Below, in pieces: positions 21,528-32,860 of a DNA stretch of 64,000 nucleotides. Positions within the stretch are counted from its first letter, which is position 1. Each line of letters starts with the position of its first letter. The notes beneath the pieces were generated by a model that was given only the letters and a program-made list of their open reading frames with translations, was not told the origin of the DNA and ran no database searches. The position numbers and the translations under genes are program-made. The stretch is from positions 62,001 to 126,000 of the forward strand of contig RSEE01000132.1 in the NCBI GenBank assembly GCA_003971905.1, read 5' to 3'. Source of the DNA: Moniliella sp. 'wahieum' (taxonomy: Eukaryota; Basidiomycota; Moniliellomycetes; Moniliellales; Moniliellaceae).

Positions 21528-23390
21528 GGTGGGAGGAGCGGGGATGGAGGCACAGCGGGAAAGAGGAGATGGTGGGGGGACGAGGTGGCTGGCGAACGGA
21601 ATGGAAGCGCGCCTAAATGGGCAAAGCGAGGCTGGGGAGTGGGCTGAGCGCTGACGGTTTTGGAGAGGCCGAGGACCAGAAAGGTTGGTTGTCACATGTC
21701 ATGGGCATCAGCAGAGGTGCGGCCGCGGGGGTGGACGACGAAGGAGGTGGCCCGTGCATATCAGCTATCAGCTATCAATTTCAGCGCTGTCCTCGATCCT
21801 CCCTACCCCGGTTAATCGCAACGCGTGCCTGCCCCTTGGGGCTGGAAGCTGGAAGCTTGAATTGCAATCGGTGGAGTGACTCAAATGACTGTTACCGAGT
21901 GATATCATGCAGCAAGCGTGGCAAGCTTTACTCATGGACCAATTCGACGCGTGGACTGTGGGGCAACCAACCGCCAGCTTCGCTGTCCATCGACCTCATC
22001 AACCTCACTGGGCGCCGGAGCACCTGCCGGAACGCGTAAGCACCGTCAGCGTCAGCGTCAGCGTCAGCGTCAGCAAGGATTGCCGCGGAGGGGAAGGTCT
22101 GCCTCGGAGGCTCTGGGGAGCTTGTTGGTGGTGGGGCCTGGCGGCTTCCTCACGGTGAGGCGATTGACTAGTGTCAGCTAGTGAGGCTGCGATGATCGAT
22201 CGATGAGGCTGGTCGGGATCTGCGATCCGATGGCCAGATCTGAGATTCTGAGATCGCTGGAGCTTGAAGCCAACCCGAACAAGCTCCTCCGTCAGCGATC
22301 CTCGCTGATTCATCATCCATCTGCCCTCCGGGCCGACGGACGTTACCGGGTATAACGCGCTGTCAGCCGCTTAGGCGCTGATCAGCACAATTCTCAAGCA
22401 ATTCAATATTAGCCAGCCGCTGTCTGCTCCACCCACGCACCGCGGCGCCCACCCACCGCGGATGGCTTAGGCCATCCCTCCCTCCCTCCCTCCCTCCATC
22501 TTCTTCGCCAGCATCAGCCAACATCCATTCCCTCGGCATGGCCGTCACCATTCACCACGGGTAGGGTAACCCACTTTGACCTGGCCCAAGCCCAAGCAGA
22601 TCGACTGCGCCCGGCTCACCCACCTACGCTATCCCCATCTGCCCGCTTGCTTGTCTCCCCACCTCTGTACTCGGTACTCACACCACCCCCCGGTGCAGCA
22701 TAGTGTACCATCTACAGCCACCTGGGGCCCTTGGTCTTCTGCTCGAGTGGGGCGCTGCGTAGGATATCTCCCGATTCACTGCTCACCACCTCCGCGGCGC
22801 ATCTAGCTTCGTCCGACCCCATGTAGGAAAGCCTTCACAAGGAGGCCGGGGCTGGGTCCGCGTCAGTACACAGTACTCAGTACTGTCGGTGTTGTTTGTT
22901 TTGAGTAATGGAGTTTTGGATGTTTCGTTATACTCTCCCCTTCGTTGGCCGGCACTCCATACCATACACTGCACCGTGGAAAGTCAGCTGGAGACCCGTG
23001 CGGTGTTCGACAGGCCGCTTGGATCCTCCGCGTAGGGGGCACTGCCGACTCATTGTAGGTCTGAAGGAACATGCACTTTCTGCGTGGCCGTAGCTGAAGA
23101 CCACCGTCGGTCACCTCCGCTCGTTACTGTTGCGGCGGTATCAACGAGGTACAAACGAGGGGAGTTAAAAATCAAATTGCAATCTAGCTGCCCAAAAAGG
23201 AGACAGCGCTGTGCTAGGGTTAGCTGCGTTGGCCAGCCCCATTCTTTCAAATCGCATTCTGCTGGGGCCGTCGACTGGCCGCGCCATTCCGCCCCCGCCC
23301 CCCCCTGCAATTCCGCTGCGGACCACCCACTGACGCGTCCGCGGCCATGCCCCCCCGCCTTCCTCCTCCCGCCCATCGCCCATCGCCCCC
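21528..23390. other. intergenic between AKR and proteasome gene promoters
   Basis: These are divergent upstream regions of two genes transcribed outward. It contains five GTCAGC units at about 22045-22074, a CCCT run near 22479-22496, GATCGATCGAT near 22195 and an AGTACTC/AGTACTG array at 22865-22884. No gene supported. Confidence 0.45.
22045..22074. repeat. GTCAGC hexamer repeat x5
   Basis: Five tandem GTCAGC units in intergenic DNA. Confidence 0.85.
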
Positions 23391-24397
23391 ATGTTTCGCA
23401 ACACGTACGACAGCGACAACACCACCTTCAGCCCCCAAGGCCGTCTCCACCAGGTCGAGTACGCCTGCGAGGCTGTCAAGCAGGGCTCCGCCGTCGTCGG
23501 CTTGCGCAGCAAGACCCACGCCGTGCTCGTCGCCCTCAAGCGCCCCCAGCGAGTTGGCCGCCTACCAGAACAAGACGCTCAAGATCGACAACCACATGGG
23601 CATGGCTATGCCGGCCTTACGTCCGATGCGCGTGTGCTGAGCCACTACATGCGCCAACTGGCCCTGAGATCCCGCTTGGTGTACAACCGCCCCTTGCCCC
23701 TGGCTCGCATTGTGGGGTCGCTGGCGGACCGCGCCCAGCTGAATACGATGCACTATGGCAAACGGCCCTATGGTGTCGGCTTCTTGATTGTTGGCGTCGA
23801 TGCCACCGGCCCGCACCTCTACGAGTTTTCCCCCACGGGCAATTGCTGGGAATACTACGCCATGGCCCTCGGCGCCCGCTCCCAGAGCAGCAAGACTTAC
23901 CTTGAACGCAGCCTCGACGAATTGCCCGACCTGTCCAAGGAAGAGTTGGTGCTCAAGGGACTCTATGCCCTCCGAGAGTCCCTCCAGCAGGGAAAGGAGT
24001 TGAAGAAGGAGGCCGTCTCCATCGCCGTCGTCGGTCCTAACGCTCATGTGCTCGCGTCTAAGCTTGCCCGGGCCAGGCGGAGCGGTTCGAGATCATCGAT
24101 GGCGACGATGTCCAATCTTGGTTAGACCGGTACGTTCCCATTCGCAGTTGATGTTATCTTGTGCGGGGGGGGAGACAAGCAGAGCCGAGCTGACCATTTT
24201 CGTTGGGGGGGAGAACAGACTGCCAGCACGTCCTACGCCGGCCGAGCGTGCCGCCGCTCTCCAAGGCCACCGGTCCCACCACCCGCCCCGGCCGATGCGC
24301 CTACCGATGCGCCACCGAGCCTACCGATGCGCCCACCACAGCGCCTACGGACGACGCACCGGCCCAGACGGACGAGGATGTGCAGATGCACGACTGA
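23391..24397 (+). CDS. PRE5: 20S proteasome subunit alpha-6 (PSMA1/Pre5)
   Basis: This subunit sits in the outer heptameric ring of the 20S core. The start at 23391 gives MFRNTYDSDNTTFSPQGRLH with the alpha-type signature SPQGRLHQVEYA, then GSAVVGLRSKTHAVLVALKR, GLTSDARVLSHYMRQ, NTMHYGKRPYGVGFLIVG, ALGARSQSSKTYLERSLDEL and EEELVLKGLYALRESL-like sequence. The pattern fits alpha-6 rather than other alpha subunits. An intron starts near 24130 (donor GTACGT) and ends near 24219. The last exon is Thr/Ala/Pro-rich and ends in DEDVQMHD, an acidic tail typical of this subunit. Frame changes are near 23548 (C run), 23612, 24065 and in the last exon near 24290. Confidence 0.93.
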
Positions 24398-25817
24398 GAT
24401 GGGGCGTGCTCCTGCGTGCGGCCCACGTCCTGGACCCACCAATGGAACCCACAACTGCTACGCACAGTTGTCTCGATGTGGATGGTAGGACGCAATAGGC
24501 GCGGCTAGGGTAGCCAACCGTGGCGTGATAGTGTGTAGCAAAAAAGGAATGTTACCGGCGCCGTGGCCTTTGGCAAATACTGCGAACGGGGGACGTTGGC
24601 AGCCCCCTCTCGTTGTCTTGCCTGCTTTGGGCTAGCTGGGTGATCAGTGAGCAAGATGAGCAAGATGAGCAAGGTGCCTGCCCCCATACCCAGCAGGCCT
24701 CAGAGCGGGCGTGGGATGTCGGGCTACAACCTACCCGACCAGACCGGACCCGAGGACTTGAGGCAGGGCTGATGAGGCCTGAGCTGAGCGTGAGCAGCCG
24801 GCTAGCACCCCTCGTATTGACGATGATCTCGATGATCCTTCCTTGTTTCCGCGATATCATCACCACTGGCACCACCGTCATCACTACCACCACCACCACC
24901 ATCCCCATCACCATCATCTGCCAAGGGTAACTCACCCGGTCCCTGGACATTCATTAGTGGTACCCTTTGCCAAAACAGGAGAAGGCGATGGGGGAAAGGA
25001 TAAGGATAAGGATCATATTCATCGAGTGGAAAGAGAGCGAGGCATATCTGCTCGGACAAGAAGAGAACATGCGAGCTAAGTCACATGGAGGAAAAAGAGG
25101 GAGCACAATCCAAATGGGGGAAAACAGGGGCTAGAATAAATCAAGGTCGTCAGAAAGCTTGGTGAAAAAACTGATCAAGTGAGCTGATCGATCTGATCTT
25201 GACACTCCCACCGATCCTGTGGACGCCTTGGGTCTTCTTCTTCGACAAATGTCGCTGTGGAAGACTGGTCGCCTCCTACCGATCCAAAGGTTCCCAGAAG
25301 GTTTAGTGTTTAGTTTGTCACCTCTCGTAGGAGGTCGATGGCGCCAGGCACGCACCACTTCTACCTTCACTAGGCCAACACGTACGGTGCAAGCGAGAAA
25401 ACGAGCGCCCAAAGAGGCTGAACGCTAGTGAAAGTAACAACCATTCACGTTACGAATCGGGCTACCGTAAGTGGACACACAAAGAGAGATTGGCCAGGCT
25501 GATGGACGTGAGACAAGACACTCAAGGGGTGGTAGGAGAGGAGGAGAGGAGAGAAGTGGTCATGAAATGCGGAACGTAGCAGGGAGAGGCGATGAGAAAA
25601 AAGAGAGTGGTTTCAGATCGACGGAGTGCGGGGGTTACGGGAAAAGGGGATGGGGATGGGAATGGGGGAAACTCATAGGGAAAAGGAGCGCGTGGATCTG
25701 TGGTGGGCAGATCTGCTGGGCTCAAAAGGGGGTACCGTTACCCGCCCTCCCTCAAAGGAAAAGCGAAGAGGCAAAGCAAAGCAAAGCAAAGCAAAAGGAA
25801 AAGTCCACCTACGTGGT
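24398..25817. other. intergenic between converging genes
   Basis: No gene seen. CAC/CAT-rich DNA near 24850-24930 gives poly-His or poly-Val frames, and purine-rich DNA lies around 25500-25700. An AAAGC run is at about 25774-25800. Confidence 0.45.
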
Positions 25818-27692
25818 TTAGAACAGCACGCACACACCGGCTGCTACAGCTGCCATGGCCATGACGAAAGCAGATGCCAATGGCAGGAGAACCGGGGGCT
25901 GCACCCCAGGACGTGTAAGGGTGTCGCTCGATTGCGACGGTGCAGCAGAACTGTGCGCGTTGGTGGATGCGTTCGAGGTGAGAGTTGGCACCATTGGGAC
26001 CAATAGGCCGGGTTTGGTCCGTGAAGGAACAGTTGCCACCATTGCAGAGACATTTTCCGGCCACAGGGTCCCACCACGCCGTCTCGCACGTGTCGCTGAT
26101 CCGCGTACCGCAGTTTGCCGTCCGTGTTGTTTTGCGCGGGTCGGTTGGGCTGTTGCGGGCTGGCGACGAGACTTCAGGGCACTGCGGGCAAAAGGTTAGG
26201 CAACCTGAAAAGGGGAAGGGAGGGGAGGGAGATGGGGGGGGGGGGGGTACGTACACCGTAGCATGTAAGGAAGTACTGTTCTGCTCAATGTTGAAGCAGT
26301 TGTCGGTCAGGTCGAGGTGTAGTCGCCCAAGCCATTGCAGATGTGGGTGTTGATAGAGGGCATCTGGCATTGGAACTCGGGAAGTGTGTTGAGCTGGCTG
26401 GCAGGAACAGGGTTTTGCATCCAGGCCAAAAGCTGCTTGTTGGTGACGAGCCAAACATTTTGCATGGAGCTGTTGGTGGTGGCCCAGTCGAGGAACTTGT
26501 TCGTGGCATCAATCATGCTCGTGTCGGCAGTCATACCCGGGTAGGTAGGGACAAGTGGATCGGGTGGAAGTAGAGACCAAACGGTTGCTTGTTCCCATTG
26601 TAGTGGTCCAAAAAGTTGGCTTTGAGCCAGCTAAGGTACAAGTCAGCGTTGGACGTGTCAAGGTAAGGGTCCATGAGATGCGGCTGGGTGGGGTCCAGGT
26701 TGCCGTTGCTGTCAAGGCCAAAGATGGAATACATGGGAATCTCCCACATGCCCGGGAGCGAAATCGCACCGCCACAGATGCCTTCTACCGAGTCGCAGTC
26801 GTTCACCATGCCGTGGTCCAGAGTGTAGGGGAAGACAGCATCGGTGTTGTTCGAAGTGACGGGCACAGAGGAGGAAGGGAGCGTCGTAGGTGAAGCTATG
26901 TTGTGCAGCAATTGCAGGGTATTGGCAGAGTAATTGAGGTAAGGCGCCCGGAACCCAATAATGTCCTGAAGGAATGCCGCCGAGTGCGTTCTGAGCAATA
27001 AGGTTGCCGCTAATCTCGTCGGCCGGGGGATCGCCAACATGGTACATGGTGTGGCACGCAAGCTCTTGGTGGCCCGTGACGTGGTTGGAGGTCAGGGGGG
27101 TGTGTGTGTAGTTGAGACTGAAAGTACGTGGACGGGACGGGACAGCCGTTGGGTTCTTGCGCTGGGCAATGAAACTGGTCGACGGGGACATGTGTGTAAG
27201 CTCTGGATAGCATCGTCACTGCCAATCCGTCGCGATATCTAGGTTAGCATCCGGTGCGGAGGAACAAGGCAATGGGAGGGGACAGGGCATGCACATGGCC
27301 AGCGACATACCTGGTCAGAGTGATGAACATGGGCACGTCCTTGGGAGCAAGGTTGCCGGGAGGGGAGGTGCTGGCGCAGTGGCAATTGGGCAGTTTGCAG
27401 GTGTTGGGGTCGCAGCTGTAGTTGGCCGACGACATGCCGCCGCCGGGGTGGGGGGGCCGCCCTCGCCATAGCTGCCGCCCTGGCGCTTCTGGAGGGCGCT
27501 GCGGCGAGCAACACGCTCCTCGAGACGACGGCGGACCTGGGCGTGGTCGCACCCGCTCTCGAGCAAGGCGTCGCGGGACTGGAGGGCGAGGGCCTGCTCA
27601 GGGGTGAGGGCGGCGGGCGCAGGCTGGGCTATGGGCGTGGCAAGGGCGGAGGCGGCGAGGGCCAGGGCCCCGACGAGCAGAGTCGAGCGCAT
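25818..27692 (-). CDS. chitin deacetylase, secreted, probable GPI anchor
   Basis: Carbohydrate esterase family 4 enzymes remove acetyl groups from chitin, making chitosan in fungal walls. The start at 27692 gives a signal peptide ([20 protein letters not shown]) and a propeptide-like stretch. A Cys-rich block follows ([20 protein letters not shown]) before [10 protein letters not shown]. The NodB motif 1 is TSDDA after an intron near 27235-27312. Motif 2 is HTMYH within [16 protein letters not shown], and motif 3 is GFRAPYL. Later blocks include [29 protein letters not shown] and [20 protein letters not shown]. The C-terminus has a second Cys-rich segment, Ser/Thr-rich linker and a hydrophobic tail ([20 protein letters not shown]), as in GPI-anchored members. 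Several introns and at least four frame changes occur, so exon borders are approximate. Confidence 0.9.
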
Positions 27693-28209
27693 GGGGAGAA
27701 GACGGGGACTTGGGGGGTGCGTCCAGCTGCGTCGACAAAGTGGAGGTGGGGGCGGTGGGCGTGGTGGAGGCGGGGCGACTGCGCTGGGTTTAAGCCAGGG
27801 AGAAGCCAGCGTCTGCAGCCGATCTGCCTGGTCGTCAACCAACACAAATCACGGGCACGCGCCTGGCCAGTGTTGCCGCCAAGCTCCGGGGGGCCGCCCG
27901 GACACTGCACAGATGCCAGCCTGCGCCCCCGCACGACATGAGCGTCGTGTGCGGTGGATCGGGCAGAGGTCTGGCCATCAAGCACTGGCGCTGTGCGCTG
28001 CTGAGCTGCCACGCCCGTTGCGCCGCGGGGGGCGCTGGGCAGCCACCCCGGCCCCAGCGCAGTGTGGCCGCTGTGCGCCGAAGGCGGGGGGGCTGAGGCG
28101 GGCGGCGCACCACGCCACTGTGACGGAAGGATGTGCGCTGCACGGGGGCGCAGCATGCAACGGCGTGGGCCTGCCTCGTCGGGCTGGGGGGCGTCTGCCG
28201 TCAGAGCGC

Positions 28210-28228
28210 ACTAGTCACTAGTCACTAG
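28210..28228. repeat. period-7 palindrome array, ACTAGTC
   Basis: Consecutive ACTAGT palindromes with a single C spacer. A longer array of the same unit lies at 56136-56160. Confidence 0.8.
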
Positions 28229-28988
28229 CCACTCGTCCTTACTCCGTACTCAGTCGCCCTGCGCCGAGAAGACAAAAACGAAAAACACAAATCAGCCGCC
28301 CGCCTGGCGGCCACCAAACCCCGTCGCCGTTACCTAAGCCACCCAGCGCCCACCTCCGCGAGCACCCGGCCAGTGCCGGCCAGTGCCGGCCAGTGCCCCA
28401 CCGCCCCCCCGTACCTGGTGGGCGCCCCCAGCAGCTCGCAGTCATGTGGCTCATCCGTTTGGTGCTGAGGCGCTGAGGCTCAGCGCTGAGGCTGAGCGCA
28501 GCATGCCATCACACTGTCACGTGCGCATGTCACCAGATCACCTACACCCCGCCCAGCTGCGACACGGTATCAAAATGCATCGCGTTGGCGATGGCCGACG
28601 CCGACCAGCATTTCTCCTCTCCTCGTCTACCACCGCCTTGGACGCAAGCAATGAACCGGGGGGCACAGCCGCCACAACACTGACCTCTCTCTGTTGCGGG
28701 TGTTGTGCTGTTTGTCGTGTGCAGAGCCGTCGGGGGCGCGGTTTTGGTGTGGCCTGAGGCTCAGGCCTGAGGCGCCCCGCCGTGCGTGACAACGCCGATT
28801 GTGGCGCCCCTCTCACCCACTTCCCCCCTACTGCCGTTCTTGCTCGCGTATGGAAAGCATTCGAGGTGGGCAGCTCGAACGGTGAGGAGGCTCTCGTGCA
28901 TGTGGTGCATCAGGTTCCTTCAGTCCCCTCTCGCCACATGACAGAGGGCCTTGCAGCTCTGATGGCGTCTTTCACCGTGTTGGTGAAC

Positions 28989-29140
28989 TCTTGTTTCGCA
29001 ACCAGGCCCGCCAGTGGCAACGGTGGCTCTTGGAGCCCCTGTAGGCGGCCTCGGTTGGCTTAGGCCACCACCACTACCCCTAGTGCGATAGCATTACCCT
29101 CACTACTGCTTCCAACAAGCTCCAACAGGGAGGTCTCATT
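28989..29140 (+). repeat. dispersed repeat R4, copy A
   Basis: This matches 44449-44586 on the same strand. Shared in order: CTTGTTxCGCA, TGGCxAC, TGTAGG, GGTTGxCTTAGxCCACCACCA, GTGCGAT.GCAT.ACCCTCA and AGGTCTCAT. No coding signal. Confidence 0.65.
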
Positions 29141-29332
29141 ACACGCTTGCTCGCTTAGAGCATAGCGTAATAATGCGTGTCGCGTGGTGCAAGCAGTCCC
29201 TATTAAGTGTGTGCGTTGAGCCACAGGCCATTGTGGCCTGTGCGTCTGTGGGGAAGCTTCAAGCGTTTCTTCATGGACGGCTACATCCTATTGGGGCGAT
29301 GCCCCACCCACGCCATCCTACGTGACAGGCAT

Positions 29333-29350
29333 CACCGGTCACCGGTCACC
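29333..29350. repeat. period-7 palindrome array, ACCGGTC
   Basis: ACCGGT palindromes spaced by one C, about 280 bp upstream of the alpha/beta hydrolase start. Confidence 0.8.
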
Positions 29351-29630
29351 CCGCGGGACTCTGATCTGCCCCGAAGCTCCCTTTACTCTCTGGTACCCTC
29401 GACTATTGTCCCTCTCCTCAGAACCACATCCTCCATTCCCCTCCTTGAGAACACCTCCCCACTCCCACCCCTTCTTTCCCCATAAAAGCACATCTTTTCT
29501 CACCTCCATTTTCCCGTTGGCCCCGCCACCTGTGTTGCTGTGAAGGACACACTCGCGCGCCATTGCTTCATCCTCATTTTCTTCGAGCGGTCACCACTGT
29601 GATCTCACCAAGCCACGCGCTTCCCACACA

Positions 29631-30664
29631 ATGAGGCTTACTCTCCTCTTGTACATCCTCTTCGCAGGCGCTGCCCTGGTTGCAGCCCAAGCTGGCGCCG
29701 CCAACGGCACCATCGATCACGGCCCCTTTCCAGAAGAACTGAATGGCTCCAATTTCACCTACCCGTTCCCTGTCCACGTATTCCACTTTCAGAACCAATT
29801 CCAGCAACTTGAGATGGCGTTCATGGATGTCCAGCCTGTTCCCCACCAACCTAGTACCGGACGCACCGCCGTCTTGCTCCACGGCAAAAACTTTTGCGCA
29901 CCCACCTGGGTCGAGACCATCCGCAACCTGACAGGTTCGGGGTACCGCGTTGTCGCAGTAGACCACATTGGGTTCTGCAAAAGTACCAAGCCTGACAACT
30001 ATCAGTTCAGTCTACGCCAACTGGCCTACAACACGCGGGGGCTGCTCAACACATTGGGCGTGGCGAATGTGACAGTCATTGGCCATTCACTGGGGGGAAT
30101 GATTGCTACCATGTTTGGCCTGCAGTATGCAGAAACCGTTGACCGCCTCGTTCTCATCGACCCGATTGGGTTGGAAGATTACAGTGAAAAGGGCGTCCCT
30201 TACATCTCCATCGACGCTAGCCGCAACACGGAGGCAGCATCCACTTTTGATTCCATCAAAGCGTACGAGAAAACATTTTACTATGTCAACCAGTGGAATG
30301 CGTCGTACGATGTCTGGGTAGAGATGCTGATCAACATTTACGACGGTCCCAAGCGCACAGAGTTTGTCAAGAACCAAGGCCAGATCGTCGACTTGGTTTT
30401 AACCCAGCCAATTGCACAGTACTTTTCCCATCTCCAGCCCTACACGCTCCTGATGGTGGGCGACAAGGACAAGACGGCCATCGGGGCTCAGTGGGCCCCG
30501 CCAGCCGTAGCTTCCACCCTGGGCCACTTCAGCGTTCTCGGTCCGCTTGTCGCTGCCCAAATCCCCAACTGCACCTTTGTCCACTTCGCTGACCTGGGGC
30601 ATGCGCCCAAATCTCGGACCCGGGGCTGTTCCATGACAAGTTGCTGGAATGGTTGTTGGATTGA
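29631..30664 (+). CDS. secreted alpha/beta hydrolase
   Basis: A serine hydrolase of the alpha/beta fold. The start at 29631 gives a cleavable signal peptide (MRLTLLLYILFAGAALVAAQ), so the product is likely secreted or membrane-facing, and several N-x-S/T sites follow. The oxyanion region is VLLHGKNF (about residue 81). The nucleophile elbow is GHSLGG with Ser about residue 153. LLMVGDKDKTA supplies the likely acid, and DLGHAP the catalytic His. No intron is seen. The frame is open for over 320 codons. Near 30607, in a CCC run after GHAP, one base appears missing. The other frame gives a conserved-looking helix ending KLLEWLLD and TGA at 30664, while the uncorrected frame would run to 30719. 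The substrate is unknown. Confidence 0.88.
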
Positions 30665-31319
30665 ACCTTTGCAGCAAGAATATGAAGTTCATGCGGTAGG
30701 CACCCTTCCTCTCCGTTGAATCTGGAGCCAATTGGCGATAGACAAGGTGGCACTTTATACTATGGAGTCGGATGAGTAATGGGGCCGAAGGCACGTGTAC
30801 CACTGCTTACTGTTCATGCCCCTGTGCGTGTCACCATACATTTTGGCCCTGTTCGCTCGCACGCGGATCGTTCTTCATGTCGTCCGGTTCTGGACATCTC
30901 TTACACAATGGATGTTGAAGATTAGCAATGGGGGAGAGGGGGGCTAGCTGTGGGCGCACAGTATGGAAGCAAATGGACTTGGAAGCGACCATCCTCTGGC
31001 GCAACAAGCACTGCTAGTAATAATAACACCGACAGGAGAGAAAATGCCTAACCACATATGGTGGGGGCGCCGGGAGATTGCTGCCTGGGCTTTCGTGGGT
31101 GCTATCGGCAGTAGTATTACAGCAGCGGTTGCTAGACTGGCATTGCTATAGGCGTGCCCCGTGCGGCAGTTCGAGCTAAGGCACCGTCACATTTGAATTT
31201 GATCAATTTGACCATCCATCTTAGATTGCGTGTGCCAGCCGATAAATGCGCCGGATTGGGATCCAACACTGCGCATCCATCTCCCGCCCCTTCCTACACC
31301 CTCCTCAACCTGATTCAGC
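30665..31319. other. intergenic
   Basis: No gene seen between the hydrolase and the MGGC-motif gene. Confidence 0.45.
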
Positions 31320-31857
31320 ATGGGCGGGTGCATATCGCACCCCGAGGGGGGACAAACACTCGCTTCTTCCACCTCAGCGCCCAAGCCCCGGGGCGGCACC
31401 ACCTCTGCGCCCACCCCTAGGGGCGGTACCACCTCTGCGCCCATCCCTAGGGGCGGCACCACCTCTGCGCCCATGTCCCGGGGCGGCACCACATCCGCTT
31501 CGGCCGCTGGCGACCGTGCCGTCAGGGCGGCCGCCGCTGAGCATCGTGCTGCTGCCGCTGCCTCAAGGGGTGCCCCCAACGGCCCTGGCAAACTCAGCAA
31601 ACAACTCGCCGCTGATCAGGCAGTGGTGGCACGGGCGCGTCCAAGCCCACGCTCCCTGAGCGTCAGGTGGTACGTCCCCCCGCCGCCCCCTTCCTCACCT
31701 CCACCCGCGCCCCCTCCTAACCTCCCGCTTTTTCTCCTTGTTCGCACAGTGGGATTGATCCAAAGGGCCGCGCTGTCGTTCCTTTCGAGCGAGGCTGCGC
31801 TGGTTCGGCGGGGTTCCCATCTATGGGTGTGCTCTTGCTGATGGACATTACGATTGA
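31320..31857 (+). CDS. small protein with MGGC lipidation motif and 10-residue repeats
   Basis: The start at 31320 gives MGGCISHPEGG. Gly2, Cys4 and Ser6 fit N-myristoylation plus palmitoylation, which would place the protein on a membrane. Four exact 30-bp units (31381-31500) encode a repeat close to PRGGTTSAPx. An Ala/Arg-rich segment and KLSKQLAADQAVV follow. An intron fits 31670-31749 (80 nt, branch CCTAAC), and exon 2 reads GIDPKGRAVVPFERGCAG then GFPSMGVL. One base missing in a T run near 31835 would end the protein at 31857 (ADGHYD then TGA). Without it the frame continues to 32038 with no recognisable domain. I do not recognise the family. Splicing in frame and the clean lipidation motif argue for a real gene. 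Confidence 0.6.
31381..31500 (+). repeat. 4 x 30-bp in-frame tandem repeat
   Basis: Four consecutive 30-bp units inside the MGGC-motif gene, differing at a few positions, each containing GGGGCGG(C/T)ACCAC. The length keeps the reading frame. Confidence 0.95.
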
Positions 31858-32200
31858 TTGCCTGTTGTCTGTACTTCTACCTTCGCTGCCCACAACTTGG
31901 GTCAAATTCGATGTCATTGCCTCCCCGCTGCCATGGACCCCCTCTGCATGCCATCCACACAGAGGATTTTTCCTTGATCATTGTCGGTTCTTTTCTAAGA
32001 GTAACAGCGTATCCAGTCTTGCGTTGTGCGCGTTGTAGGTGTTGTGTGTGCGTTGTGGGCGTTATGTGCGTTATGTGGGTTATGTGCGTTGCTGTCAAAA
32101 GGTCCCCTCCGTGTGTTTGCACCCCGTCCATATCAGCATGCTGACCTTGCTATCTACCCATCATTTCGTTTGCAAAACTTCAGGAGTGAAATAAAAAATA
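31858..32200. other. intergenic
   Basis: A GTTGTGTGCGTTATGTG-type GT-rich repeat lies near 32028-32095. Nothing else seen unless the preceding gene extends to 32038. Confidence 0.4.
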
Positions 32201-32272
32201 TGCCTCCTAGCCGAATCGAACGACTAATCTTCGCATTACGAGTGCGACGCCTTACCATTGAGCCAAAGAGGC
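32201..32272 (-). tRNA. tRNA-Thr(CGT)
   Basis: On the minus strand the acceptor stem GCCTCTT pairs with the 3' AGGAGGC with one G-U. The D-arm is GGCTCAATGGTAAGGC. The anticodon stem TCGCA/TGCGA encloses CTCGTAA, so the anticodon is CGT. The T-arm is GTCGTTCGATTCGGC. No intron. LINE-like copy 2 begins about 60 bp upstream of its 5' end. Confidence 0.9.
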
Positions 32273-32329
32273 GTTGTATCACAAGTTCATATTCACACAA
32301 TACAAGGAGGGCTACCCTCACGTGAAGTC

Positions 32330-32860
32330 ACCTGCCATTTCAATGGAGCGCACAGCGGGAGCAATCGGAGGATCAAGAATGGAGGTGGACCACATATGAT
32401 GCGCGACACGGATCGCAGGAGGCGCAGCCGCGTACCGGAAGGTAGTACATGAGAGCACCGCGACGCCTTTGGAACGCCGGGAGGAGCTGCTTCGGCTTCT
32501 GGAGCAAGCAGAATGCGACAAGAACGCCAAGTACCAGGGACGCACTCAAGAGCCGTTTTTCCCCCTGGTTTTGACGACTCGAGGATAGACAGCGGGCAAG
32601 ATGTTTGCGCACTGGAAGGATTTGACTACTGACTATCAAAGGAAATGGTTCCTCGCTGGGATGTCTACCTCGTGGTTCCGTGTCCACACGCGCTACATCC
32701 GGTATGGGAACGGATGGCGGGGGCACCAGAGGGTCCTGATACCCTGGCGATCCCCCTGAATTAACAGGGGTGGCACTACCAAGTAACACACGCAAGACCG
32801 AAGGGTCGGTGTCGGCGTAGCGTTTCCTTGTCCCAGCCTTAAGCTCTGTCAATGATATGG
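32330..32860 (+). mobile_element. LINE-like retroelement 3' fragment, copy 2
   Basis: Same family as copies at 15921 and 38836, but the most 5'-truncated. It begins near the EVDH part of the endonuclease-like domain and retains the C-terminal region and the shared 3' end (CTTAAGCTCTGTCAATGA). Broken, with about two or more breaks besides the truncation. It lies just upstream of a tRNA-Thr gene. Confidence 0.6.

Larger units (their letters stand above)
27693..29630. other. intergenic with repeats
   Basis: Divergent upstream DNA of the chitin deacetylase and alpha/beta hydrolase genes. GC-rich up to about 28800, with an ACTAGTC array at 28210-28228 and CAGCGCTGAG palindromes near 28470-28500. 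An ACCGGTC array is at 29333-29350, and CATAAAAG near 29481 could serve as a TATA-like element for the hydrolase. No gene supported. Confidence 0.45.

Noticed and set aside
24552-24950. Frames with Val or His runs between the proteasome and deacetylase genes
   Set aside because: Explained by CAC/CAT simple repeats with no domain or splice support.
27604-28221. 205-codon frame on the + strand, overlapping a 175-codon frame on the - strand
   Set aside because: High-GC DNA with few stops on both strands and no motif; it overlaps the deacetylase signal-peptide region.
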